A stretch of DNA of 64,000 nt, from contig OZ038422.1 in the NCBI GenBank assembly GCA_964036155.1, positions 50,429,201-50,493,200 on the forward strand. Direction: 5' to 3'. The position numbers and the translations under genes are program-made. This DNA comes from Diploscapter coronatus (lineage: Eukaryota; Nematoda; Chromadorea; Rhabditida; Rhabditidae). Positions 47,063-58,705 of the stretch are shown in pieces. The notes beneath the pieces were generated by a model. It saw only the letters and a program-made list of their open reading frames with translations, had not been told where the DNA came from and did not search any database. Position 1 is the first letter of the stretch; every line of letters starts with the position of its first letter.

Positions 47063-47841
47063 AGCCCAAGTTTATTCTCCGGATATAGTCATATTCGAGA
47101 TGGATATGAAAACCGGTATATCTGAGACGCCTATTCTTATGTATATACAAAGCTAAATCTTCACTTGTATTATTCCGACCGTTCACTTTTGCATACTTGA
47201 CTGACCCTATTTGATTTGAATGGGGTGACTAAACATAGTTTATTTCCGGAATATGCATAAAAATAAAAAATTTACAATGCATATTTTAATATATCTTAAA
47301 ATCAAAGTAACAAGATCTAATTTGCTTGTTTTCAATTATAAGTGTCACAATTTGGATGATGCACGTAATACATGTGATTTAATGGATACAATTTTCCTAA
47401 ATATAAATTGACTGAAGTTTAAAGATTCCGATTAAACTATAAGGAACTCCACTTGCAAAGTAAGTAGACATGCTGAATTGTATTTTATTATACTCGCTGT
47501 CTGCTAAATCATCTTGAATCATTCCAAGATTCCAAGCAAATAAGCGCTGCACGACAGACGTTTTTGGTGCAGTTTCATTAATGCCAGAGCGTTAACGTGT
47601 TAATGAAAATGTAGCGAAACGGACGCGAGATTTCAGGCATCTATTTTGTATTTACCTAAATCTAAATACCTATTTTTTGTAAAACTAAATGTCAGATTAT
47701 CTTAACTTGCCCTTTTAGTTTAATCATAACCCAGATTTGATCTTTCTCATGAAATGTATCCAAATTACTATACATGTCTGAAGTTTTGCAGATTTTCGAC
47801 TTTCAGAAATTATCGCAAATATTTAGGCTTCAAAATTTGAA
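47063..47841. promoter_or_regulatory. Divergent spacer between orphan and 7TM genes
   Basis: Contains a perfect 9-bp inverted repeat (TTTCATTAA at 47573-47581, complement at 47600-47608) with GTTAACG between the arms. Otherwise AT-rich. It presumably carries both promoters. Confidence 0.4.
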
Positions 47842-49507
47842 ATGCGTGAAATCATCATATTAATCCTAACAAACTCGGTGCATTTAATTAGCTTTTTCAC
47901 AAATATCATATTATTGATTATTATCAGTAAGAAGAATTCAGGTAAGTAATTTTATTATTTAATTGCCCAATTGACTCTTGTAGAATTTAAAGCAAAATCA
48001 TACATCTACAATATGGTGACAGCTGAATTGCTCTTGAACGTAGCCCAAATTATCGTTATCGAACTACCTATCTGGGTTGGGGACGATATTCTTTGTGAGT
48101 TAATTACCCTAGTTACTTAGTTAATTTGATCATCCATTTAATTGCTCTAATTAGGGATTTACGAGACTTGGTTCGGGCCTGTGTCATCTTTACTGGACCA
48201 AATTCCCTTCAACTTCCGATATAGTCTATGCCTGGTACTATGCATACACCGTGCCATGATTCTGAACCACCATAGATTCTTGAAATATTTCGAAGAAAAA
48301 TATCTCAAATACTACATCTTCTTAGCTTGGGTAAGTCTAGTTGGAAAAATAAGATATCGGAAGGAATTTTTAGATGAACGCAGCCTTCTGTTGTGCTGGA
48401 GGGTATTTTCACGAATGCTACTTATATTTCGTTCGAAGTTATTTACTATTCGAAGCGACTTGTGATTCGCATTGGGTAGGCCAAAAATGCTCACGCTGAA
48501 AACCTACTCTATTTCGAAATTTAAATAAAATTCGTTTTTCTCCATTAATTAATGAAAAGAAGTGTCACTTATATGTAGCATTGGAGCAGATTTTTCGTTG
48601 TTCCGTCTTTTAATCACCATTTATTTATTTTTAGATCTTCAACTATGGTTTCGCAATGGAAGTCGGATTACCTTACGTAACTTTAATTGGCAACGCTATA
48701 GTTATCGTCATTACTCATAGGAAACGTAAATCCATGAACACTTCAGTAGGGCATATCGGGGAAAATAGTATGTTTAACTCTAAAAAAAAAACCAAAAGTT
48801 GATTTAAGGTCAAATCTGGTGCAGAAATCAAAGATACAAACAGAAAGCGATAATTCTGAACGCTTTCACGATTTCCGCGCTAATGGCAGCGGCAAGCACA
48901 GGATCTCTGATCACTTACACCTTTTCAGAGGTTAGCTTTTTCTTTCCTAATTTAGAAATGCTTCAATGTTTGGTCGGTAACAATGTAATTTACTTTTAAA
49001 CGATCCATCTTTCACATGGGGTTTAATTTCTGATGAATGTTTACCTATCAAGCATGCTTCAATTTTTCTTTGGATAAAGTCAAATCTTCCTGATTTAATA
49101 GAATCATTAATGATTATAGAGCATAAAGTCTTTAAATAGCGATTTTTGGCAACCTGAAAAACAAGATAATTAAATAGTACTGAAAAAGAAGCATACAAGA
49201 CCTTCTCCTACCCTACCCTATACTATTTCGTATGTCTTGTCGTCTTGTTTTTTCCAGGTTGTCCAATTTTTAGAAAAAAAAAATGAATTTTCAGGAAGTC
49301 AAGCGCCTTCCGCAAGAAACACGAGAAATAGTTGGTTTTATTCGGAGGTACTCCTCAACTCTGAATAACTTCATAATTTACGTCCTCTGCAATACTAGCA
49401 CTAGGAAATTGATGAAATGCTATCTGCGAGAAAAGTTGATCTTTCTGGCTAAAAAGTCAAATCTTCTAAAATCCAAGGACATAGCTACCGAGACAGTCCT
49501 GAATTAG
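47842..49507 (+). CDS. Seven-transmembrane chemoreceptor-like protein
   Basis: Six or seven exons in phase from ATG 47842 to TAG 49507, about 320 residues. Seven hydrophobic segments can be counted: ILILTNSVHLISFFTNIILL; ELLLNVAQIIVIELPIWVG; RYSLCLVLCIHRAMIL; YYIFLAWIFNYGFAMEVG; YVTLIGNAIVIVIT; ILNAFTISALMAAASTGSL; and LNNFIIYVLCNTSTRK. TM3 ends with CIHRAM where rhodopsin-like receptors have DRY-type motifs, and TM7 NNFIIYVL stands in place of NPxxY. A basic cytoplasmic tail follows. The layout fits the nematode-specific chemoreceptor/peptide-receptor classes, but I cannot assign a family. The third loop is very short (THRKRKSMNTS). The 41-nt intron after HIGEN gives the only open frame. Confidence 0.7.
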
Positions 49508-50188
49508 TCCAAAATTAGTAAAAATAGTTTTATTTTCCAAAATAGTACGACTCGATGTAGATATTATTGTTTTTTTTTTTTACCTTTGATAAAATATCTT
49601 GAACGTTTCGAAGAGTACTCGAATAAACGGGATGCAACAAAACAAGTGTAATAGCGAAATAAGTAGGTTAATACCATGCATGGTTAATTTACTACCTACC
49701 GCCAAAATCAACGCAGTGTTCTTATAGTCTTGTAACCTAAAGGTATTGAATATTTCAGCGTACATTGTTGATTCATGCATTGTAAAAATAGCTAATCTCG
49801 GAGTTAGTTCGACCGAAAATGTTCCTTTCACGAGAAGAAAAAGTTAAAGAGGCTTATGTTGTCTAAAAGGTGGGTTCCTTCGCAAAAATATGGTATGACT
49901 GGTATAATCATGGTCTTAGGATGTATTAGAAATCGTTTGACCTTTGCCATGTCGAGAGATTGAAAGGTAAGTTTGGGGAGGAAACTTTTTCGCTAACCCC
50001 GTGGGAAGGTTATCGACTAGAAAGGCGGTCGTTGATAAATTGATAGACTATTTGACTGATTGTGGCTACCCTTTGCTGTGTGTAATTAGACAATTCAAAT
50101 ATAAGACTCGCTTTCGTCAAGTCATGCCTTCTTTTTAAATACAACAACGTCAAGGACACGAGTTTTCTTCAAATTCCCAATTTCAAAC
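49508..50188. other. Intergenic, no gene recognised
   Basis: Spacer between two plus-strand genes. A minus-strand ORF at 49580-49831 contains one hydrophobic stretch (NLLISLLHLFCCIPFI), but it lacks an ATG-proximal leader and has no adjacent exons, so I do not call it. AT-rich sequence with a TTTAAATAC near 50135 may be the promoter of the protease gene. Confidence 0.45.
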
Positions 50189-52045
50189 ATGATCTCTATC
50201 GTTAAGCTATTTATTCTGTCATTATTCATAACTTTTTCGTCGCCATTTAAACCCAAGCCGTTCCGTCCAGTAGTCATCGGTCCTCCATGTAAGTTTAATC
50301 AACTGTGGCCGATATGTTTCGAATCTTTGATCATCCAGAAAATAGCATTTTCATCTTTATAACGGCATGCCATTTTGTTTTTAGTCCGAGATTTCACTAA
50401 ACTACACCCAAAAATCAACAGCAAGATCCAGAGTTTTTGTGGATTTCAAAGGGAAACCAACCGGACAGAATATCCCTGGGCCGTTTCAGTCTTGTTAGAT
50501 GTAAGCAAACTTACCTTAACCAATCAATACATTAATACTATTCGATTATTTGGTCATTTTCTCTATTGTCTGATTTCTTTAAAAGTGGAACAATAGCAAT
50601 ATTTCTACTTCATCATTTGAACAACTTGTCTACATTTCAGGGTGTAGTCAATAGGCTTGGCGGGTCGATAATTTCGCCGTATCATATTCTGACCGTAGCC
50701 CACGGGTTCCTGAAAATGACGATGTCAAGTTTCGGGGGAGAGGCTCCTTGCAGGTATCCTTGTTAGCTCAGTTGGTAGCAGATTGTCGGCGAGATACCAT
50801 TTTTCGCAAGGGTTGAGGAAACGCGGGCGAAGCTTAATGCACAGCACATGCGTTGTGCATTAGGCAACAGCTATATGACGGAGAGCTCAACTAGGGACAC
50901 TCCATCAGTTTTTGAAATACCCTTCGTTCTCCGTCATACAGCAACTGCCTGTGCATTAAGTCCCGCCCGCTTTTCCTCGATCTTTGCGAAAAGAGTTTGC
51001 CTCACTGATAATCTAATATATTGACGTTGAGTCTGGCTGAATTGTTGCAGAACTGTCTAATTTTAGTGCGATCGTCTATCGGAAGATTAACGAGATTAGA
51101 GAGTCGAGAATTGTAGCCTACGGAGGAAGATGTATCCGGGGACACACTACATATCTACCCAATCACAAGGAGTGTAAGAAAGCTGACGTCAAGTATGCTA
51201 AGGTTTGTTAGATTTTAGAAGAAAAAAAATCTAAAATTAACGCATTTTATAAGAAAAAATCGGCATACATTATTTTTAGATACGCTCAATTATGCTAGAC
51301 GGAGAATTCGCGCGTAAACGGTGCACAGACGGTCACGATTGGGCACTCATCGAGTTGGAAAAGCCGTACTAAAATTCTTTGTCAATTGACCAACCCTCTG
51401 CTCAATTTTAGCATACAGTTCACCGAGTTAGTGCAACCAATCTGTCTGCCAACGTATGATATGAGAATGAAAAATCGACTAATTGTGCCGGGTACTTGCT
51501 ATTTTTATTCATTCACCCCACCCATTCTTATTGATTGCCCTTTAGGCTGGGGTCGCAGCTATATTTTCAACGAGTCTAGTCCTTTGATTCATGAAATCCC
51601 CATGATCGTCGATCACAAATGCAAGCGGCCGGTTACTGATAACGTAAATTTTCTCCATTGTCACAATGCATGCTAATATGCTAACTTTCAGCTCCCTGTT
51701 GACGCTGACGATATTCTCTGCGCAACATCGAGAAACACCAGGGACTATTTCGCTCCGAGGACTTGTCATGTAATTTTTACCTTCAATCTTGACAAAGAAG
51801 TTGGATTCAGGGAGATTCCGGGGCTGGTATGGAGCAGCGAGACTCCGAAGGTCGAGCCACACTAGTCGCAATCACTTCGTTCGGTACGCGAGGATGTCCT
51901 GCGAACATGCTTGGGAGGTGGGTTTGAAAATTTTTCGTGTAGAAAAATGACGCTTTGCAGGTTCACCAAAGTTGTCAACTACCTCGACACGATCTGCGAA
52001 ATTACGGGTGTTTGTAGTCAGAACGTTACGAGAATAAATTTTTAA
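50189..52045 (+). CDS. Secreted trypsin-like serine protease (family S1, nematode type)
   Basis: Nine exons in phase from ATG 50189 to TAA 52043-52045, about 330 residues. Signal peptide MISIVKLFILSLFITFSSP; a pro-region (PKPFRPVVIGPPF); then CGFQRETNRTEYPWAVSVLLD in place of the usual IVGG. The catalytic triad is complete: His in HILTVAHGFL (codon 50701-50703), Asp in DGHDWALIEL (51337-51339) and Ser in TCHGDSGAGM (51817-51819). PICLPT and GWGRS, the usual S1 marks, are present. As in many nematode trypsin-like proteins the Cys after the His is missing (AHG, not AHC). The cleavage specificity pocket cannot be assigned with confidence. The intron at 50754-51066 holds an inverted-repeat element. 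Confidence 0.9.
50762..51020. repeat. Intronic foldback element with tRNA A-box-like sequence
   Basis: It lies in the 313-nt intron of the protease gene, much longer than its neighbours. GTTAGCTCAGTTGGTAGCA (50762-50780) is a near-perfect tRNA internal A box. It is followed by a long imperfect inverted repeat: 50781-50880 (TTTTCGCAAGG..., CGCGGGCGAAG, TTAATGCACAG, TGACGGAGAGC) pairs with 50930-51020 (TTCTCCGTCA, GTGCATTAAGTCCCGCCCGC, TTTGCGAAAAG). An inner palindrome TAATGCACA/TGTGCATTA is at about 50837-50864. It is probably a tRNA-derived or MITE-like element. A good B box is not seen, so a functional tRNA is not called. Confidence 0.6.
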
Positions 52046-52389
52046 AATCTCTTTCCTTCTGTATTTACAAACTTCATAACTAGTGCATGTTCGCGATCAT
52101 TTATCGAGTCAGGCGAGTTGTATTCGTCTTGTTAATGGGAATTAATTGAGGAAGGGGGGATGAATTGGGGCTCAGTCAGTTGGTTTTCAGTACCCGATAC
52201 TTCTCGTGTCTAAAGTGACTTTCGTATTCCATCATCGTTAGTCCTGGAAAAACCTATTTAATCAAAATGCACGTAATTGATGTTGAAGGCTAGTTTAATG
52301 TGATTTTTCAAGTTTTGAGACAAAAGTATGATGGAAAAAGCTGCATAACCTATAAACTTTCCAATATCCCATTAATCTTTACCCGGTGT
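52046..52389. other. 3' intergenic region between convergent genes
   Basis: 3' flanks of the protease gene (plus) and the surface-protein gene (minus). No further feature seen. Confidence 0.5.
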
Positions 52390-53256
52390 TTAGAGAATGT
52401 AGAAGCGAGCGGTAGCCAGAGTGAGTGCGCACGAGATCAGCAGGAACAGGAGCGAGACAGCGTCGGGGTTCGTCATCGTGGTCGCATCGTCCACTGGAGG
52501 AGGAGAGTTAATTTGAGAGTCATCTTTTGATGAGGTACTGTCCGTGTTCGGCCCGTCAGACTCGACGCCTTCACTTCCTTTTATGATATTGTCCCCCTGA
52601 AATTTCTCGTTGTTTTTTTCTTCCATTTGAAACAAATCATTTTTGTATGTCACTGGGGTTATGTCAAAAAAAAAAAAGAAAGTCCAAACAAGAAGCACTT
52701 CTTGAGTCGATACGTCGCCTGGTCCACCAACGGAAGATGGATGGGCAGTGGTCGGTGCCTCGGACCGGGAACTATCTCCGACTCGTTGACCGTCGACGGC
52801 AAACTGCTGTCCGAATAAATGATGGTGAGGTTGTTGCGAGGCTCCTTCAGATGGCCGCTGATGCCGACCTCATCCCAAGGCATGACTTCAGCTGAAATAG
52901 TATCACTTTTAAGATGAACGGAAACCACTCCGTACTTATTGTGGCACAGCCGTGAAATGGACCATCAGCAACTTTTCCTACCTTCGTGAAGTACACTTCC
53001 TCCACCGCTTTTTGGTTTCTTCAATAATCCATGAAATTCGGTAGACAGGTAATGAATCTTTTTTATTGTGTGCCGGTACTTGAGATTTTATTACTGGACA
53101 AAGACCCGAATTGATATCATTCCAAGCACAAAGACAAGGGAGTGCATTTGATATGGTATCTAAATGGGAAAAAGAAGCAGAAAAATAAAATATCACTCGG
53201 CAAAAATATGGAGCGAAAGAAAGTAACAAATAGATAAGACATAGAGCGACATGCAT
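52390..53256 (-). CDS. Putative GPI-anchored or single-pass surface protein
   Basis: Signal peptide at ATG 53256 (MHVALCLIYLLLSFAPYF) and a C-terminal exon (52390-52615) that reads an acidic Ser/Thr-rich stalk (KGSEGVESDGPNTDSTSSKD, INSPPPVDDATTM) ending in NPDAVSLLFLLISCALTLAT and RFYIL, typical of a GPI-attachment signal. The middle exons read CLCAWNDINSGL, VEEVYFTKVGKVADGPFHGC and EVGISGHLKEPRNNLTI, followed by SDSSLPSTVNESEIVPG with two N-glycosylation sites. Several splice sites are ambiguous, and the joins I chose at about 53040-53110 and 52620-52720 need transcript support. No family recognised. It is convergent with the protease gene. Confidence 0.55.
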
Positions 53257-53503
53257 TGTGCCCTCATTAGTTTTCGCCGTCACTCAACCTATTTGCAAGA
53301 GCATGTTTTCTCACAATAGTATTCCATAAATTATCATATTCATTTGTGATTTTTCTTTATTGGCTGATTTCAGAATCGTCATCTGAAATCTAGTTTAGTG
53401 AATTTAATTTCTCCTTCGATTTTCGGATTTCATAAAGCCCGAGCGGCTGAGGATTTGATATCATTTTGGGTTCAGATCTGTATTATCTAAGTATCTGATC
53501 AAG

Positions 53504-56500
53504 ATGGTGAATAAGGTAGGACTATTGACATTATGATTTAAATATGAAATTTTATTCTGCAGTGCAAATTTACAACCACCAAGTCCGGTTCGGTATTTGC
53601 ATACTTAAATATTTGGCTTATCGCTAAATTTTTGCGTTAGATGAATGATATCTGACCTTAAACCATGAATATTAAGATCTAAGAAATCCTTATTTAACTT
53701 TTCAGGTCCAATTGTTCTTCATCGTTTTTGGGCTTGTGTATTTCCTCGAGTCTATTGGAGGATTTTACATGACCAGGTAAAAATAAACCAGCTGTTTAAA
53801 TATTTTCTCACTTAAAAACTCCAAAAACGATAGATTTCTGAAATATCTCCTCTTTATCAAATCGTTTAATATCAAAGGAAGTCATATTATTGATTTTACG
53901 AGTTAGGAAGCTCCTTTGAAATTGATGGCTATTGCTTAAACATAAAACCTTGAGGCTCGCATTCAGAAAAAGAATGATAACCCGCCAAAATCATGACTTA
54001 TCGCTGCGAAAACATAGTATGATCAAACATAGATATTCCTTTTATTCAAGTAGTTACAAGTTTTATCGCGCTTTAAAATAATCAAGTTTACATGATAAGA
54101 GTTTTGATACTTTGATCAAGAAAGTTCTAAATGCATATTGATTCGCATGTACAAGCGACACCACAAAAATCACAAACATTCGGGTTAGACAGTGATAATG
54201 AAAGTTACAAACAGACTAATCTACCCACGCCGGAAACGAGCTCAAAGGTCTATGATAAAATCAGAAAATTAGCAAACAGCTTCAAAATATGCTAATTTCA
54301 GCGCCGTCGTCTATATCGAGAAGCAATTTCAAATACCTTCGAGGCTAAGTGGAACGATGGTATCTGCAGGCGACTTCGCTTACATTCCATTAGTCATTTT
54401 CACGAGTTATTTTGGCGGAAAGGTAATTTGAGGGAGCGTGAATTGGCCATAGAACGATAAACCCAGGGAAATCGCGCTCGATGGATCGGCGTGGGATCTA
54501 TGTTAATCGCAGTCGCTAACTTCCTGATCGCCTCTTCGAATTTCCTGTTTCCAGTTGAGAAGTTCCACATCAACGAAAGCTACATACCAAATACTCTATC
54601 TTACGAAGTAGACCGGTAAGGGTACCAAAAATATACCATTTAGTCCCAAAATGATACTTCAGATACCTCCGTGACAACGTCACTGATCTCCGACTGAAGG
54701 AACAATGGTTCACCACGATGATCAAGGCAGTGGACAAGAGGAACGCTATCAATGGATCTTACGTAAGAAATACCGTTGTAATAAAATCAGGAGAGTTAGG
54801 GTGTCTTATCAAAAGAGAAAGAAAAGAGAAATGCTCTTTTTCTCTCTCTCTCGAAGAGAAACGCCATCTCATTCATGCAAAAATGCGGGCATTCTGCAGG
54901 CATCTTTGAAGCTAAGATTTCCAACCCTTATGCAGACCCAGAAGCCCGAGTTGCTGATAGCTTCCTCAGGGTTCTAGGGAGTGTTGCACTATCTTAGTCC
55001 ATGCAAATTGAATTAAGCCCATAGTCGAATTTTTTGGAGAATTTATTTCATTTAAGGCTAGACAAAAATACACAAGGCAGTCGTATTCTGTCCTGTCCAT
55101 GGAAAATAACAAAATTTGAAAACATTTTAGAGAGGAAGAGCATCTCTTTATCGAGGGATGGCGAAGGAACAATAAAATAAAGAAAGGGAGTGATAGGAGA
55201 AAGTCTCTAGGTCAGGCAAGTTGAGCAAGTTTTCTGACCAGCGAAGAGATAGAAAGATCAACATCCAAGAGTTGTAGAAAATTGAGTACGATCCGCATAA
55301 CCCTGATGGTAAGTTCGCAATCTCTCGAGAGCCCAAAAATAAGACCGAGGCCGAAACCGAATTTTTTTCACATTTGCACCCGGATCTAGCCTAAATATGG
55401 CTATTCGGAAATTTCTGGCCCAGAATGCCCTAAAAAGCGATTCTCGAACTTTACGATATCGCCACTTTTATGCGGGTCGAAAATTTGCAACCCTGAATAA
55501 AATGGTAACTAAAAAATTCAGATAGGCTCAGAGGAGGATGATCTGTATCTGAAGTACCAGTACTACTGCAATTACTTCAAAGAACGGATGCCCGTTTGTA
55601 AGGAGATCGAGAACAGAATCGCTCAAGAGTTCCCAATAGCTGAAAGAGAGATCAGCTCAGTTAGAACTCTAACTTCGCTTCCTTACTCCTTCTGTCATCC
55701 AGTCCTGAACAATTTGAGGACAGAGGTAGATCAGCTTTAGATAGAAATTCGAAGTCATCCTTAACATTAGCAAAACGCACTTGAGTGCCAGCGAGAGGAC
55801 ACCAGTATGGGCCCATTCATGATGATCTTCTGTGGGCTGCTAGTGCTGGGAGTAGGGAGGTAGTTATCTTCAGTCTGAGGAAATAGTGACCTTTTCTAAA
55901 TTAGAACAATGCCCTTCTCATTGGGACTACCCTTGATCGATGACAATGTCAAGAAGAACAATCTGCCTCTGTACTTCGGTAAGCTCGGAATAAAGTCTCA
56001 TAAATACTTGTCTGAGTTCAGCGATGATGTTCTTCTGCAAGATTCTCGGCCCAGTTCTTGGATTGCTCATAGGCGCTCAGCTGAACAAGGTCTACTACAA
56101 TTTCAGTCCACCGCCAGGCCTCTCTCCAGTTGACCCCATGTGGATTGGATGTTGGTGGCTTGGCTTCTTGATGTTCGGGTAAGAATTTCAAAAAAAAAAA
56201 AAGAAAAAGTTACGAAATAATGTAGGATTTATTCAAGGCGTGATATCGTTATCAATAACTTTTTTAAAAAAAAAGTAATATTTAGAGCCCTCCTCTTCTT
56301 CCCGTCCCTGGGTCTGGCCCTGTTTCCGTCAGACTCTTTTGACGCCGGCAACGCTCCAGAGGATGAAGAACTCGTTGAGCAGAATGGAGCTGGGTTTATA
56401 ACTTTTCACGATTGCTTGATTTTAAATGATTTTTAGTGCCCCGGCCAAGAAAAAGTCAAAAGGCAGACTGAACCTGGTCGACAGACACATCAAGAAAGAC

Positions 56501-58165
56501 GAGTCTGGCAAAGGGTACATGCCGGAGACGTTCGGAGAGAAGGTGTATGGTATGTTGATCGCTACTGCTTTCAAAGACGTTGGAGGACCGCTCTTAAAAA
56601 TAGAGACTTATGGACTAATATTTCTCGAGAATACTTACACAACTTTTTCAGAGTTCGCTTCAACAGTCAAAGACCTCTTCAAGAACCCTATCTTCGTCGG
56701 TGCGATGTGTGGACGTATCGTTGACGTGCTGGCCTTCAAGGGGTAAATCGGTGTCAAAAATTTCTTCGGCCTACCAAGTGGTTTTAGATTTTTCGTCTTC
56801 ATTGGCAAGTACCTGGAGATTCAGTTCGGCTTTCCTCAGTTCCAGATCCAGAGATATCTGGCAGGGACTGGGATTGGTGGCTTCGCTTGCGGAGTGATGA
56901 TTGGCAGTATTTCCATGAAGAAGTTCCGCTTGCAAGGCAGGAAGGCCGCTACGTGGGTGGCTTGCTGTTCGCTGATGGCGGCTTTGCTTTCTTTCACGAA
57001 CGGGCTTGTCGGATGCAAGTCTGTGATCGGGACGATTGCTGATCAGGGCATGTGAGTCTCTTGGAAACCCCTTTCTTCAATACCCGTTCGCGATTTTCAG
57101 GAAGAACAACTACACCTACACATCTTGTCGTCAGGACTGTAAGTGCGACGCCATGCCTATGTACCCGGTGTGCAATCGAGAGTAAGCTGAGAAACTGTTG
57201 CGGATCAAGTCTGAAAATTGAACTTCAGGGGCCAAGTCTTCTACTCTCCCTGCCAAGCGGGTTGCCCGATCACCGGCGCGAATTTCTCGATCTTCTCCGA
57301 AGACAAGAAGCAAGAACAGCTCACGTTCACCAATTGTTTCTGCTCAAACTCGACCTACAGCGACGTCAGCAGGAAATACTGCAAAATCGGTATCGCTAGA
57401 AAAAGAAATCAAGAAAAAGTGACGAACTCCAGAAAAATGCGAGAAGAACTTCAAATGGTTCTTTGTGTTCCAATCTATCGGCGCGGTTTTCGGAGGATTG
57501 TCTGTGGTCCCTGGAATGCTTATTGTGCTGAGGTTGATCTGGTAGAAAAATCATAGGTTTTAGACACATTTTTAGAGCGGTCCCACCGGAACATCGTAGT
57601 ATATCTTTGGGATTCAACGGGTTCCTCGTCAGTCTGTTGGGTTGGTACAAGTTTTCGGAGATCTGAAAGAAAGTCGACTTTTAGCGACACTACCATCGCC
57701 CGTCCTCTGGGGGAAGATTATCGATATGAGTTGCTTGCTTTGGCAGAAGACGTGCAAAACTACAGGAGCTTGTGCCCTTTATAATACTGATGAATTGCGA
57801 GTTCGGTTAGTTAAAAGTAAATAAACATTTAAGTTCCTTCTTCAGATTGCACGTTATCTATGGCTGTCTGAGAATGTTCTCTTTGCTCTCAGATATTTGG
57901 GTGATCTATTGGGCTAAGGGCTTGAAGCTACTGGATGACGAGGAGAAGGCAGATGAGAAGACGGATGACTCGATGCCCATGAAAAGTAGGGATCAAGGTA
58001 CTGAATCATAAATTATTTGGCGGGTGAATAGACGATATTTTAGAGAAGCATCATAGTAGTCACCCGGTGAAGGATAGAACGAGTTCGAAATTGAGTGTCG
58101 TTTCCACGAAGGAAGAGGCCCAACAATTGGAAGCGTTTATAGACAGTCACACTAGGGCGACGTAG
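53504..58165 (+). CDS. Organic anion transporter (SLCO/OATP family)
   Basis: OATPs are 12-pass plasma-membrane carriers for large amphipathic organic anions. The gene runs from ATG 53504 (MVNK, a 12-nt first coding exon) to TAG 58163-58165, about 800 residues in some 20 exons. TM1 begins VQLFFIVFGLVYFLESIGGFY. The OATP signature near TM6 reads DPMWIGCWWLGFL, agreeing with the family pattern ending WWxGF. The large extracellular loop before TM11 has the Kazal-like cysteine pattern (CRQDCKCDAM, PVCNREG, SPCQAGCP, NCFCSN). The final TM region reads LRYLGDLLGY, as expected if the last exons were joined differently, and the tail is Lys/Glu/Asp-rich. Substrate cannot be predicted. The intron at 54763-55522 is long. 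Confidence 0.93.
54763..55522 (+). other. Long OATP intron
   Basis: About 760 nt between GGATCTTAC|GTAAGA and TTCAG|ATAGGCTC. It contains a purine/pyrimidine hairpin at about 54813-54853 (AGAGAAAGAAAAGAG against CTCTTTTTCTCTCT). ORFs here do not fit the flanking phases and I consider them chance. Confidence 0.6.
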
Positions 58166-58705
58166 CATTAAAATTTAAAGTATTATACTTTGTTGTGAAT
58201 ATCATGCGTTTTTGATGAATAAAATCTCCAAATAACAGAAATATTTGTAAATTTTACGAATCGCCAGAGATCCAAGGTAGAATGTTTTTTGAAATCGCTT
58301 TTCTTATGAAAATCGTTGAAACCTATCAATTTTATTTCCGAAAATCTCGAATATTGACGAATCAATTTGCTGATGATGTTATGGTCATGGTCTGGCAGTT
58401 TTTGCGCAGGTTTCGAAAGTATCGGGAAAATAGTCCGCCAAAATAAGAGATGTGGAAAATCTCCCCACACCAGTGAACAGACCATATAATTACAGCAACC
58501 GCGATGACTGGCCCGGTACAAAACTCGACGCGGAAACGAGAGTTACGAAAATCGAGATGAATAGAGAAGTTATTTTTCTCTCCCGAAAATCTTTATCTTT
58601 GCTCATTTTGAGTCAACGATTAAAAATGGACCTATAAAACCGAAAACAAACAATTTCATACTGAATTTGCCTCAGAACGTTCAACTTTTCAAAATTTAGA
58701 TAGAA
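58166..58705. other. Intergenic with promoter
   Basis: The 3' end of the OATP gene and the promoter of the next plus-strand gene, with TATAAAA at 58633-58639 about 70 nt before its ATG. No other gene seen. Confidence 0.5.
58633..58639 (+). promoter_or_regulatory. TATA box
   Basis: TATAAAA 67 nt upstream of the ATG at 58706. It is well placed for a transcript with a short leader, and the downstream gene has no spliced-leader-like acceptor at its start. Confidence 0.55.

Noticed and set aside
49580..49831. Minus-strand ORF with one hydrophobic stretch, considered as a chemoreceptor exon
   Set aside because: There is only one plausible membrane segment, no ATG-proximal leader and no joinable exons. 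It could be a relic but cannot be supported.
50754..50830. A functional tRNA gene
   Set aside because: The A box is good, but no acceptor stem or B box can be paired. It is part of an inverted-repeat element.
54705..54977. 90-codon ORF spanning an OATP exon and intron
   Set aside because: It runs through a clear splice donor, and the exon's correct frame is fixed by the OATP alignment.
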